Source of the DNA: Motilibacter peucedani
GTDB lineage: Bacteria > Actinomycetota > Actinomycetes > Motilibacterales > Motilibacteraceae
Direction: 5' to 3'
DNA: 64,000 nt
NCBI RefSeq assembly: GCF_003634695.1
Contig: NZ_RBWV01000010.1
Coordinates: forward strand, 62,001 to 126,000
Shown here: positions 31,635 through 39,777 of the stretch, one piece after another
Numbering within the stretch: position 1 is the first letter of the stretch
Layout: each line of letters opens with the position of its first letter
Translations under genes and position numbers: made by a program
The notes under the pieces: model-generated
What the model saw: only the letters and a program-made list of their open reading frames with translations
What the model was told of the DNA's origin: nothing
Database searches by the model: none

Positions 31635-32090
31635 ATGCGCATGAAGGCCCAGCACGTCGTCGCCCTGCTCGTCGTCCTGCTGCTCGTCTACGCCGCCTCG
31701 CTCGGCGAGCACGGCGTGCTGCTCGTGCGCGACGGGCGGCCCGTGCCGGTGGTGCTGGGCGTCGCGGTGCTGCTGCTGCCGGTCGTCGGCATCGTGCTGG
31801 TCGCCGCCGAGCTGCGCTTCGGCCGCCGGGTGGAGGCCCTGGGCCGCCGGCTCGACGCCGAGGGCGGGCTCCCTGCCGACGAGCTGCCGCGCCGCCCCAG
31901 CGGGCGTGCCGACCGCGCCGCCGCCGACCAGCTCTACCAGCGGCGCCGGGCCGAGGTCGAGGCGAGCCCCGAGGACTGGCGCCCGTGGTTCCGGCTCGCA
32001 ATGGCCTACGACGACGCGGGGGACCGCACGCGCGCGCGCAAGGCGATGCGCACCGCGGTGGCGTTGCACGCCGCCCACGAGCCCCGCTGA
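31635..32090 (+). CDS. small membrane protein with C-terminal TPR-like helices
   Basis: This conserved hypothetical protein has 151 residues. Two N-terminal membrane spans ('HVVALLVVLLLVYAAS' and 'VPVVLGVAVLLLPVVGIVLVAA') are followed by a cytoplasmic helical part ending in 'PEDWRPWFRLAMAYDDAGDRTRARKAMRTAVAL', which looks like one tetratricopeptide repeat. Similar proteins lie between dapB and dapA in other actinobacteria. No enzymatic motif is visible and the role is unknown. It may begin at the ATG at 31635 or at the Met two codons later. Confidence 0.8.
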   Translation: MRMKAQHVVALLVVLLLVYAASLGEHGVLLVRDGRPVPVVLGVAVLLLPVVGIVLVAAELRFGRRVEALGRRLDAEGGLPADELPRRPSGRADRAAADQLYQRRRAEVEASPEDWRPWFRLAMAYDDAGDRTRARKAMRTAVALHAAHEPR

Positions 32091-32109
32091 GCTCTCAGCC
32101 GGTCCGCGC

Positions 32110-32445
32110 TCAGCCCGACGTGCGGATCGGCTCCAGCGTGAAGAGGTCGGCCACGCCAGCGAGCTCGAGGAAGCGGGCGAAGCGGCTGCCGTCCTCGACC
32201 TGGAGCACCAGCTCGATGCCGAGCAGCTTGGCGCGGCGCAGGGTGGCGACGAAGGCCTGCAGGCCGCTGGAGTCGCAGAACGTGACGCCGCCGGTGTCGA
32301 GCAGCAGCAGGCCGGCGTGCAGCTGGGTGAGCTCCGAGGCGAGGAACTCGCGCAGCCGCGGGCCGCTCTCGAGGTCGATCTCGCCCGTCACGGCCACGGT
32401 CGTGCGACCGGGCTCGTGCTCCGCCCACCAGTTGCTCAGGTCCAC
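32110..32445 (-). CDS. STAS-domain anti-sigma factor antagonist (RsbV/SpoIIAA-like)
   Basis: STAS antagonists release a sigma factor by binding its kinase-type anti-sigma factor. They are switched off by phosphorylation of a conserved Ser. The 111-residue protein has 'TTVAVTGEIDLESGPRLREFL', 'LLLLDTGGVTFCDSSGLQAFVATLRRA' (the DSSG motif carries the phospho-Ser) and 'LVLQVEDGSRFARFLELAGVADLFTL'. The start is the GTG at 32443-32445 with a purine-rich site upstream. No anti-sigma kinase or sigma gene is nearby, so its partner is encoded elsewhere. Its leader holds two perfect hairpins. Confidence 0.9.
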   Translation of the reverse strand: MDLSNWWAEHEPGRTTVAVTGEIDLESGPRLREFLASELTQLHAGLLLLDTGGVTFCDSSGLQAFVATLRRAKLLGIELVLQVEDGSRFARFLELAGVADLFTLEPIRTSG

Positions 32446-32477
32446 CCGGTCCCCGTCCTCAGACCCGCGACTGCGGC

Positions 32478-32496
32478 CTCCCCGGTGCCCGGGGAG
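32478..32496 (-). repeat. perfect hairpin 1 upstream of the STAS gene
   Basis: CTCCCCGG-TGC-CCGGGGAG (8-base stem, 3-base loop) lies 33 bases upstream of the STAS start, either in its RNA leader or as an operator. Confidence 0.5.
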
Positions 32497-32509
32497 CCCT
32501 GCTGCTCCA

Positions 32510-32532
32510 ACGGGACGGCGCTGCCGTCCCGT
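32510..32532 (-). repeat. perfect hairpin 2 at the predicted STAS transcript 5' end
   Basis: ACGGGACGGC-N3-GCCGTCCCGT is a perfect 10-base stem with a 3-base loop. A -10-like TACCTT lies just upstream on the minus strand (32538-32543), so the hairpin would form the first bases of the transcript or overlap its start as an operator. Confidence 0.5.
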
Positions 32533-32629
32533 CCCACAAGGTAGCCGCTCGTTCACAGGAACGGGGCTGGAGGTGCGGCGCGTACCGCCGTCCGGGTGGC
32601 AGGCGGCCGGTCGCGCTGGTCCGGACGGG

Positions 32630-32635
32630 TACGGT
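32630..32635 (+). promoter_or_regulatory. putative -10 box for leaderless dapA
   Basis: TACGGT ends 7 bases before the ATG at 32643. This favours that ATG over the in-frame GTG at 32634, which overlaps the box. Confidence 0.45.
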
Positions 32636-32642
32636 GACGAGC

Positions 32643-33545
32643 ATGTCCTCCTCCTCGGACGCCCCCTTCGGGCGGGTGGTCACCGCCATGGTCACGCCGT
32701 TCACCGCCGACGGCTCGCTCGACGCCGACGGCGCCGCCCGGCTGGCCGAGGCGCTGGTCGAGCAGGGCAACGACGGGCTGGTCGTGAACGGCACGACGGG
32801 GGAGTCGCTGACCACCTCCGACGCCGAGAAGGACACCGTCCTGCGCGCGGTCCTCGAGGCGGTCGGCGAGCGTGCGAGCGTCGTCGCCGGCATCGGCACG
32901 AGCGACACCGTGCACACCGTCGAGCTGGCGCGCGCGGCCGAGAAGGCCGGAGCCCACGGCCTGCTGGCCGTCACGCCCTACTACTCCAAGCCGCCGCAGG
33001 CCGGGCTGGTCGCGCACTTCACCAGCGTCGCCGACGCCACCGGCCTGCCGGTCATGCTCTACGACATCCCCGGCCGCACCGGCACGCCGATCACGACGCC
33101 CACGATGCTGCGGCTGGCGGAGCACGAGCGCATCGTCGCGGTGAAGGACGCCAAGGACGACCTCGTCGCCGCGTCGCAGGTGCTCGCCGCGACCGACCTC
33201 GTCTACTACTCCGGCACCGACGCCCTCACGCTGCCGCTGCTGGCGGTGGGCGCGGTCGGCGTCGTCACGGTCGCGGGCCACGTCTGCGGCCCCGGCATCG
33301 CCGCCATGGTGGCCGCGCACGCCGAGGGGCGCGTGGCCGAGGCGCGGCGCATCCACCACGAGCTGCTCCCGGTGCTCACCGGGCTGTTCCGCACCCAAGG
33401 CGTCATCCTCGCGAAGGCGGCCCTGGCGCTGCGCGGGCTGCCGGCGGGGCCCGTGCGCCCGCCGCTCGTCGACGCCACCGCCGAGGAGGTCGAGCAGCTG
33501 CGGCGCGACCTCGCCGCGGCCGGTCTGCCGGTCGACGGCTCGTGA
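32643..33545 (+). CDS. dapA: 4-hydroxy-tetrahydrodipicolinate synthase
   Basis: DapA condenses pyruvate with aspartate semialdehyde, the first committed step to lysine and diaminopimelate. The 300-residue protein is a TIM barrel with 'VNGTTGESLTTSDAEK', 'LLAVTPYYSKPPQAGLVAHF', catalytic Tyr140 in MLYDIPGRTG and the Schiff-base Lys168 in VAVKDAK. The ATG at 32643 is preferred to the GTG three codons earlier because of the -10-like box. It overlaps the RNase J start by 4 bases (GTGA). Confidence 0.97.
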   Translation: MSSSSDAPFGRVVTAMVTPFTADGSLDADGAARLAEALVEQGNDGLVVNGTTGESLTTSDAEKDTVLRAVLEAVGERASVVAGIGTSDTVHTVELARAAEKAGAHGLLAVTPYYSKPPQAGLVAHFTSVADATGLPVMLYDIPGRTGTPITTPTMLRLAEHERIVAVKDAKDDLVAASQVLAATDLVYYSGTDALTLPLLAVGAVGVVTVAGHVCGPGIAAMVAAHAEGRVAEARRIHHELLPVLTGLFRTQGVILAKAALALRGLPAGPVRPPLVDATAEEVEQLRRDLAAAGLPVDGS

Positions 33546-35227
33546 GCCACCCGCACCCCGACCTCGCGGTCCCGCCGCCGCTGCCCGAGGGCGCCCTGCG
33601 CGTCGTGCCCCTGGGCGGGCTCGGCGAGGTCGGGCGCAACATGACGGTCTTCGAGCACGCCGGTCGGCTGCTGGTCGTCGACTGCGGGGTGCTGTTCCCC
33701 GAGGACGTGCAGCCGGGCGTCGACCTGATCCTCCCGGACTTCGACTACGTCCGTGACCGGCTCGACGCGATCGACGGCATCGTCCTGACCCACGGCCACG
33801 AGGACCACATCGGGGCGCTGCCCTACCTGCTGCGCGAGAAGCCCGACATCCCGCTGATCGGGTCGCGGCTCACGCTCGCACTGGTCGAGGCCAAGCTGCA
33901 GGAGCACCGGCTGCACCCCTACTCCCTGACCGTGCGCGAGGGGCAGCGCGAGCGCATCGGGCCGTTCGACTGCGAGTTCGTCGCGGTCAACCACTCGATC
34001 CCGGACGCGCTCGCCGTCGCGATCCGCACCCCGGCCGGGCTGGTGCTGCACACCGGCGACTTCAAGGTCGACCCGCTGCCGCTCGACGGCCGGGTCACCG
34101 ACCTGCGTGCGCTGGGCCGGCTGGGCGACGAGGGCGTCGACCTCTTCCTCGTCGACTCCACCAACGCCGAGGTGCCCGGCTTCGTCACCCCCGAGCGCGA
34201 CATCGCGCCGGTGATCGACCGCGTGTTCGCGAGCGCCCGCCGCCGGGTGATCGTGGCCTGCTTCGCCTCCCACGTCCACCGCGTGCAACAGGTGCTCGAC
34301 ATCGCCGAGAAGCACGGGCGCAAGGTCGGCTTCGTCGGCCGGTCGATGGTGCGCAACATGGGCGTCGCGCGCGACCTCGGCTACCTGCGGGTGCCCGACG
34401 GCGTGGTCGTCGACGCCAAGGCGCTCGAGGGCATGCCCGACGACCGGGTCGTGCTGGTCTGCACCGGCTCCCAGGGAGAGCCCATGGCGGCGCTCTCGCG
34501 CATGGCCAACCGCGACCACACGATCCGCATCACCGACGGCGACACCGTGCTGCTCGCCTCGTCGCTGATCCCCGGCAACGAGAACGCGGTCTACCGCGTC
34601 ATCAACGGGCTCACGCGGTGGGGCGCGCGCGTGGTGCACAAGGGCAACGCGCTGGTGCACACCTCGGGCCACGCGAGCGCCGGCGAGCTCCTGCACGTCT
34701 ACAACCTGGTCGGCCCCCGCAACGTCCTGCCGGTGCACGGCGAGATCCGGCACCTGCACGCCAACGCCGAGCTGGCGGTGGCCACCGGCGTGCCGCGCGA
34801 GCGGGCGCTCGTGATCGACGACGGCGTGGTGGTCGACCTCGTCGACGGGGTCGCACGGGTGGTCGGCGCGGTGCCGTGCAACTACGTCTACGTCGACGGC
34901 TCGACCGTCGGCGACGTGACCGAGACCTCGCTCAAGGACCGGCGGATCCTGCGCGACGAGGGGTTCGTCTCGGTGTTCGTCGCGGTGGACTCCTCGTCGG
35001 GCAAGATCCTCGCGGGCCCGCAGATCTCGGCGCGCGGAGTCGTCGCCGACGACTCGGTGTTCGACGCCGTCGTGCCGCTCATCGAGGAGGCACTGGCCCG
35101 CGCTGCGCAGGACGGCATCAGCGACACCCACCAGATGCAGCAGCTCGTACGCCGCGCCGTCGGCTCCTGGGTCAGCAGCTCCCTGCGCCGCAAGCCGATG
35201 ATCGTCCCGGTCGTCGTCGAGGTCTGA
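33542..35227 (+). CDS. rnj: ribonuclease J
   Basis: RNase J is a beta-CASP metallo-beta-lactamase ribonuclease with 5'-3' exo- and endonuclease activity, used in mRNA decay and rRNA maturation. The 561 residues have 'VPLGGLGEVGRNMTVFE', the metal-binding HGHEDH (84-89), 'FVAVNHSIPDALAVAI', 'GLVLHTGDFKVDPLP' and the beta-CASP motifs 'VACFASHVHRVQQVL', 'GFVGRSMVRNM', 'VLVCTGSQGEPMAALSRMA' and 'LVHTSGHASAGELL'. The GTG start overlaps dapA, an order conserved in Streptomyces and mycobacteria. The 3' end lies 8 bases from the convergent GGDEF-EAL gene. Confidence 0.97.
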   Translation: MSHPHPDLAVPPPLPEGALRVVPLGGLGEVGRNMTVFEHAGRLLVVDCGVLFPEDVQPGVDLILPDFDYVRDRLDAIDGIVLTHGHEDHIGALPYLLREKPDIPLIGSRLTLALVEAKLQEHRLHPYSLTVREGQRERIGPFDCEFVAVNHSIPDALAVAIRTPAGLVLHTGDFKVDPLPLDGRVTDLRALGRLGDEGVDLFLVDSTNAEVPGFVTPERDIAPVIDRVFASARRRVIVACFASHVHRVQQVLDIAEKHGRKVGFVGRSMVRNMGVARDLGYLRVPDGVVVDAKALEGMPDDRVVLVCTGSQGEPMAALSRMANRDHTIRITDGDTVLLASSLIPGNENAVYRVINGLTRWGARVVHKGNALVHTSGHASAGELLHVYNLVGPRNVLPVHGEIRHLHANAELAVATGVPRERALVIDDGVVVDLVDGVARVVGAVPCNYVYVDGSTVGDVTETSLKDRRILRDEGFVSVFVAVDSSSGKILAGPQISARGVVADDSVFDAVVPLIEEALARAAQDGISDTHQMQQLVRRAVGSWVSSSLRRKPMIVPVVVEV

Positions 35228-35235
35228 CGGCTGCG

Positions 35236-37779
35236 CTAGAGGTGCGCCGCGGCGGCGCGCTCGTGCGCGCGCTCGCCGGTGTCGGCGGCCAGCCACTCGA
35301 GGGTCTTCGAGCCGGGCATCGGCCGCGCGAGGTGGTAGCCCTGGATCTGCTCGCAGCCCAGCGTCGCGACCCGCTCCCACCCGACGCGGGTCTCGATGCC
35401 CTCGGCCACCACGTGCAGCCCCAGGTCGTGGGCGAGCGCGACCGTCGCGCGGATGACCGTGGCGTCGTGCTCCGAGAGCTCGAGCCGCTGCACGAACGAG
35501 CGGTCGATCTTCACCTCGTTCACGGGCAGGCGCTCGAGGTAGGCCAGCGAGGAGTAGCCCGTGCCGAAGTCGTCGACCGACAGGCGCACCCCCAGCGCAG
35601 CCAGGGCGTCGAGCACCGCGAGGCAGCGCTCGGGGTCGGTCATGACGCCGCTCTCGGTGATCTCGAGCGTCAGGGCGGCCGGTGGCGTGCCCGTCTCCGC
35701 CAGCATCCGCGCCACGGCCGCCGGCAGGTCGGCGTCGCGCAGGTCGGCGGGCGTGATGTTGACCGCGATGTCGAGCAGGTGCCCGGCCGCCGCCCACGTG
35801 GCCCGCTGGTGCAGCGCGTCGGAGATCACGGCGTCGGTGAGAGCGCGGATCGTGCCGGTGCGCTCGGCGATCGAGATGATCTCCGGCGGGGGGACGAAGC
35901 CGAACTCCGGGTGGTCCCAGCGCAGCAGCGCCTCGGCGCTGGTCACGCGTCCGGTGTCGGACTCCGCCTGCGGCTGGAACCACACCTCGAAGCGGTGGTG
36001 CTCGATCGCGCGGGGCAGGTCGCCGGCGAGCACGAGCCGTCGGTGGGTCGCGCCGCTGTCCTCCGGTCGGTAGACCGAGACCCGCGTCGCGCCGGCCTTC
36101 GCCGCGTACATCGCCGCGTCGGCGTGGGCGAGCAGCTCGTCGGCCTGCTCGCCGTGCAGCCCCAGCACGGCGATGCCGATGCTCAGCCCGGTGCTCAGCG
36201 TGAGCCCCTCGAGGGGCACCGGCTGGGAGATCACGTGCACCAGCCGCTCGGCGACGCCGAGGGCCTCCTCTGCACCGGCGCCCGGCAGCAGCGCGGCGAA
36301 CTCGTCGCCGCCGAGGCGCGCCACCGTGCCGTTCGTGCTGGCCGCCAGGCGCTGCGCGACGACCTCGAGCAGCGCGTCGCCTGCGCTGTGCCCGAGGGTG
36401 TCGTTGACGTCCTTGAAGTCGTTGAGGTCGATGACCAGGAGCGCGCCGCCGCGCCCGTCGGTGAGCTGGGCCGTGACGCCCTCGAGCAGCGAGCGCCGGT
36501 TGGCGAGCCCGGTCAGCGGGTCGTGCAGGGCCTCGTGCTCGCGCTGCGCGGCGAAGGTGCGCAGGTCGTCCATCAGTCGCGACTTGCTCAGGGAGACGAC
36601 GGCGTGCGCGGCCAGGGTCTCGAACAGCCGGAGGTCCTCGCGTCCGAACGTCTGCTCCTCGAAGCTGCGGTCGGTGACGATGAGGGCGCCGACGAGCGCG
36701 CCGTCCGAGCGCAGCGGCACCGCCAGCCCGTCACGGGGACCCTCGGGCAGCGTCGCCGAGGGACGGCGCCGGCCGGGGGCCGAGCGCAGGACCGTACGCC
36801 CGGCGAGCGCCGCGCGCCACCAGTCGTCGCCGCCGTCGGGCCGCAGGAGCTCCTGCGTGCGCGTCATGGTGCCGCCGTCGAGGTCGAGCCGCACGCCGTC
36901 GGCGTCGACGCCGGGCGTCTGCGGCAGCAGCACGAGCGTGGCGCGGTCGGCGCGCATCAGGGTCGCGGCCTCGCGCAGCAGGGTGTGCGCCGCCTCGGGA
37001 CCGCGCTCGCGGGTCGTGGAGGCGATCTCGACGAAGGAGTAGAGCAGCTGCAGCCGGCTGTAGCCGGTGCCCAGCGTGACGAACGCCCGGTATCCCACGA
37101 CCAGCATCGCCAGTGCGGCGCCCAGCAGCGGCAGCGCCTCGGGACGCACGTCGACGAGCACCACGACCAGCAGCGCGAGGCAGGTGTTGACCAGGGCGGC
37201 GGGCACGCCGGAGCGCAGTGCCTCGCGCATCACCTCGCCGTCGTAGCTGCCGTCCGACAGGCTGATCACCGCGGTGACGGCCATGGCGGTGACCAGGTCG
37301 GTGACGAGGACCGCGGTGGTGGCGGCGAGCCAGCCGCGCGGCTGCGCCGGCGCGCTCGCACCGAGAACGGCGTGGAAGACGACGAGCCCCAGCGTGGCCT
37401 CCACCGCGTACAGCGCGATGTTGAACGCGAGCTTGCGGCCGCGCTGGTGGCTCCACAGCAGCAGTGCGGCGCCGGCGCCCAGCGTGCAGACGGCGAAGTA
37501 CTCGCCGGGCGCGAGCAGCGAGAGGCCGGCGATCGCGGGGACCTCGCGCAGCGTGTGGCTGTGCGAGCTGCGCTCGGCCGGCAGGTGGATGACGAGGATC
37601 TCGGCCAGCGCGAACACCGGCAGCAGGACGAAGGCGGCGGTCGACGGCACCGAGAACCGGGTGTCGAGCCCCGCCGGCTCCGCGAGGAGCGCCGCGAGCG
37701 CGGCCATCGCGCCGATGAGCAGCCAGACCAGCAGCGTCGAGCGGGCGGCCCAGGCGGGAGGCGTCGCGTCGTCGGTCAT
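35236..37779 (-). CDS. membrane GGDEF-EAL protein with GAF-like sensor (c-di-GMP turnover)
   Basis: The 847-residue protein could make and degrade cyclic di-GMP. The first 240 residues hold about seven membrane spans. A GAF-like region follows (about 245-405). The GGDEF domain has intact GGDEF at 490-494 but no RxxD inhibitory site in the usual place before it. The EAL domain has EAL at 616-618 and the further active-site blocks NITPADL, 'LEITES', 'VDDFGTGYSS', 'VKIDRSF', 'VAEGIET' and QGYHLARP, so both domains look catalytically competent. The ATG has a GAGGAGG ribosome site. It follows the S8 peptidase gene after a terminator-like hairpin and converges with rnj. Confidence 0.94.
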   Translation of the reverse strand: MTDDATPPAWAARSTLLVWLLIGAMAALAALLAEPAGLDTRFSVPSTAAFVLLPVFALAEILVIHLPAERSSHSHTLREVPAIAGLSLLAPGEYFAVCTLGAGAALLLWSHQRGRKLAFNIALYAVEATLGLVVFHAVLGASAPAQPRGWLAATTAVLVTDLVTAMAVTAVISLSDGSYDGEVMREALRSGVPAALVNTCLALLVVVLVDVRPEALPLLGAALAMLVVGYRAFVTLGTGYSRLQLLYSFVEIASTTRERGPEAAHTLLREAATLMRADRATLVLLPQTPGVDADGVRLDLDGGTMTRTQELLRPDGGDDWWRAALAGRTVLRSAPGRRRPSATLPEGPRDGLAVPLRSDGALVGALIVTDRSFEEQTFGREDLRLFETLAAHAVVSLSKSRLMDDLRTFAAQREHEALHDPLTGLANRRSLLEGVTAQLTDGRGGALLVIDLNDFKDVNDTLGHSAGDALLEVVAQRLAASTNGTVARLGGDEFAALLPGAGAEEALGVAERLVHVISQPVPLEGLTLSTGLSIGIAVLGLHGEQADELLAHADAAMYAAKAGATRVSVYRPEDSGATHRRLVLAGDLPRAIEHHRFEVWFQPQAESDTGRVTSAEALLRWDHPEFGFVPPPEIISIAERTGTIRALTDAVISDALHQRATWAAAGHLLDIAVNITPADLRDADLPAAVARMLAETGTPPAALTLEITESGVMTDPERCLAVLDALAALGVRLSVDDFGTGYSSLAYLERLPVNEVKIDRSFVQRLELSEHDATVIRATVALAHDLGLHVVAEGIETRVGWERVATLGCEQIQGYHLARPMPGSKTLEWLAADTGERAHERAAAAHL

Positions 37780-37910
37780 GCGGTCGCCTCCTCGGGATCT
37801 GCTCGGTGCCCCCGGGTGCGTGGCGCCCGAGGTGCTGACGCACTCCCATCGGCCCCGCCTGCCGCCACCTGAGGCGAGCGGCCGGGGCATCCGGGTCCGG
37901 AGACGCCGAT

Positions 37911-37941
37911 GGCGCGGGGGACGACTCGCGTCCCCCGCGCC
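37911..37941 (-). terminator. terminator hairpin between the S8 peptidase and GGDEF-EAL genes
   Basis: GGCGCGGGGGACG (37911-37923) is exactly complementary to 37929-37941 with a 5-base loop, 32 bases after the peptidase stop on the minus strand. There is no T-tract. It should end peptidase transcription. The remaining 130 bases to the GGDEF start are GC-rich and can fold further. Confidence 0.65.
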
Positions 37942-37973
37942 ACCTGTCCCACCTCGAGCCGTGAGCGTCGGGC

Positions 37974-39584
37974 CTAGTAGAGCCCGCGCCAGCTGCGCGC
38001 GTCCCAGCTGTCGGCGCGCCAGCTGCGCGCGTCCCAGCTGTCGGCGCGCCAGCTGCGCGCCTGCCAGTCGGTGCCGGTCCACGACGCCCCGGTCCAGGCG
38101 ACCGACCCGTAGCCCTGCGGCGTCCAGCTCGTGCCGGTCCAGGTGCGCCCGTTCCACGTGCCGCCCGACCACGCCTTGCCGGCGTCGGAGGCCGCGGCCC
38201 AGTTCGCCGCGTTCCACGGCTGGCCCATGGCGTCGGTCTCGCCGGCCAGCGTGGCACCGCTGGCGGGGTCGGCGACGGACTCGCCACCACGGGTGGCGGC
38301 CAGGCTCCCGGTGCCGGTCGAGCGGGTCCAGTCCTGCGAGGGCACGAACAGCGCGAGCTGCTTCTGCATGTCCTTCATGTCGATGACGCCGGCGCCCATC
38401 GCCGGCTGCGGGTAGGTGTGCAGCGGGTCGGCCGTGGCCTTCAGCACGCCCTTGACCTGGTCAGGCGTGAGCCAGGGGCGCGCCTGGAGCATGAGGGCGA
38501 CCGCGCCCGAGACGACCGCGGTGGCCTGCGAGGTGCCGCTGCCGCGGAAGAAGCGGCCGGTGGTGTCGCCGGGGACGAGGCCCTCGGGGTGGGCGAGGTC
38601 GACGTAGGAGCCCGGGTCGCGCAGCGACACGACCGACTTGCCCGGTGCGAGCAGGTCGGGGCGGCGCGTGGCGTCGCCGCCGTTGCTGAACGAGGCGACC
38701 TGGTCGTCCTTCTCGTCCGCGGTGCCCTCGTGGTCGACGGCGCCGACGGAGATGACGTACGGGTCGGCGGCCGGCATGAGCACCGGGTTCGCGATGCCGT
38801 CGTTGCCGGTCGAGGCGACCACGACGATGCCGTTCTTCCACGCGCTCTCGACGGCCTTGGCGAGCGGGTCCACCGCGGCCGGCTGCGTGGAGTGCACGCC
38901 GTAGGACAGGTTGATGACGCGGACGTTCATGCCGTTGTCGTTGCGGTGCTGCACGACCCAGTCGATCGCCGCGATCACCTGGGTGACGTCGGCGCCGCCG
39001 TCGGCTGCGGCGACCTTCATGTTGAGCAGGCTGGCGCCGGGCGCCACCCCGGCGAACTTCGCGCCGGTCTTCACCGCGGCCGCGGTGGTGTCGCTGCCGG
39101 CGATGATGCCCGCCATGTGCGTGCCGTGGCCGAACCCGTCGGTGTAGCGGGTCGAGTCGAGCTGGCTGTCGAACGAGAGGTCCGGGCCGTTGACGACCTT
39201 GCCGGGCGCGTCGAGGCCGAGCACCGGGGTGATGCCGGTGTCGATCAGGGCGACCGTGACGCCGGTGCCGGTGAGCGGGCGGCCGAGGAGGTCCTTGGTG
39301 GCCAGGAAGTCGGTGATGCTGGCCTGCTTCTTCAGCAGGGGCAGGGCGCCGTTGTCCTTGTTCGGGTCCCACTTGCCGGTGCCCGCGGCCGCCTTGGTGC
39401 TCTCGCCGGAGGTGTCGTCGCCCCACTTGACGGCGAGGTCGGCCTCGTGGCCCTTGGCGGGCTTGGGCGTCGGCGGGGTGGCCGCCGACGCGGAGGAGGC
39501 GGGCCCCGCCACGCCCCACGCCGCGCAGGCGGCGGCGACGACGGCGGCGGCGCGCCAACTGTGGCTGTTGATGCGAAGTTCCAT
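37974..39584 (-). CDS. secreted subtilisin-like S8 peptidase with Trp-periodic tail
   Basis: This exported serine protease has 536 residues. The N-terminus is a clear signal peptide ('SWRAAAVVAAACAAWGVAGP' then ASSASA). The triad is Asp115 (VALIDTGI), His153 (FGHGTHMAG) and Ser352 (GSGTSQATAV), with oxyanion Asn261 in ASTGND. The tail from about residue 457 has Trp, once Tyr, at nearly every fifth residue (457, 462, 472, 477, 482, 487, Tyr492, 497 and so on to 532), linked by small polar residues. The last 26 codons derive from a 30-base tandem repeat. The tail may bind the cell wall or a glycan. ATG 39584 gives the best signal peptide, but a Met four codons earlier is possible. Confidence 0.92.
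   Translation of the reverse strand: MELRINSHSWRAAAVVAAACAAWGVAGPASSASAATPPTPKPAKGHEADLAVKWGDDTSGESTKAAAGTGKWDPNKDNGALPLLKKQASITDFLATKDLLGRPLTGTGVTVALIDTGITPVLGLDAPGKVVNGPDLSFDSQLDSTRYTDGFGHGTHMAGIIAGSDTTAAAVKTGAKFAGVAPGASLLNMKVAAADGGADVTQVIAAIDWVVQHRNDNGMNVRVINLSYGVHSTQPAAVDPLAKAVESAWKNGIVVVASTGNDGIANPVLMPAADPYVISVGAVDHEGTADEKDDQVASFSNGGDATRRPDLLAPGKSVVSLRDPGSYVDLAHPEGLVPGDTTGRFFRGSGTSQATAVVSGAVALMLQARPWLTPDQVKGVLKATADPLHTYPQPAMGAGVIDMKDMQKQLALFVPSQDWTRSTGTGSLAATRGGESVADPASGATLAGETDAMGQPWNAANWAAASDAGKAWSGGTWNGRTWTGTSWTPQGYGSVAWTGASWTGTDWQARSWRADSWDARSWRADSWDARSWRGLY
37985..38060. repeat. 30-base tandem repeat in the S8 peptidase 3' end
   Basis: Two complete identical 30-base units (37985-38014, 38015-38044) and a partial third (16 bases) encode SWRADSWDAR repeats on the minus strand. 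Exact identity suggests recent duplication, so copy number may vary between strains. Confidence 0.85.
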
Positions 39585-39765
39585 GACAGCGAGCATGCGG
39601 GTGCTCACGCAGCGCGTCCATGCTCGGACGGCAACAGCACCCGGGGGGAGCAGGACCCGCTCGGGCGCTCCTGGGACCAACGTCCCGGCCGGCAGGGGCG
39701 GGCAGTCCCGGCGGCACGGCGCGCTGGTGCTGGTGTGACGCCTGTGGTTGGCGGGACGCTGCGGC

Positions 39766-39771
39766 TACGCT
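39766..39771 (+). promoter_or_regulatory. putative -10 box for leaderless ftsK
   Basis: TACGCT ends 6 bases before the ATG at 39778, with no ribosome site between them. Confidence 0.45.
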
Positions 39772-39777
39772 GCCGCC

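Noticed and set aside
30926-33541. Upstream extension of the RNase J reading frame by about 870 codons
   Set aside because: It runs out of frame through dapB, the small membrane protein and dapA. The conserved RNase J sequence begins at the GTG overlapping the dapA stop.
37780-37910. Possible GEMM (c-di-GMP) riboswitch before the GGDEF-EAL gene
   Set aside because: A CACGCAC string occurs in the leader, but only about 40 bases separate it from the start codon, so the rest of the aptamer cannot fit, and its other conserved blocks are absent.
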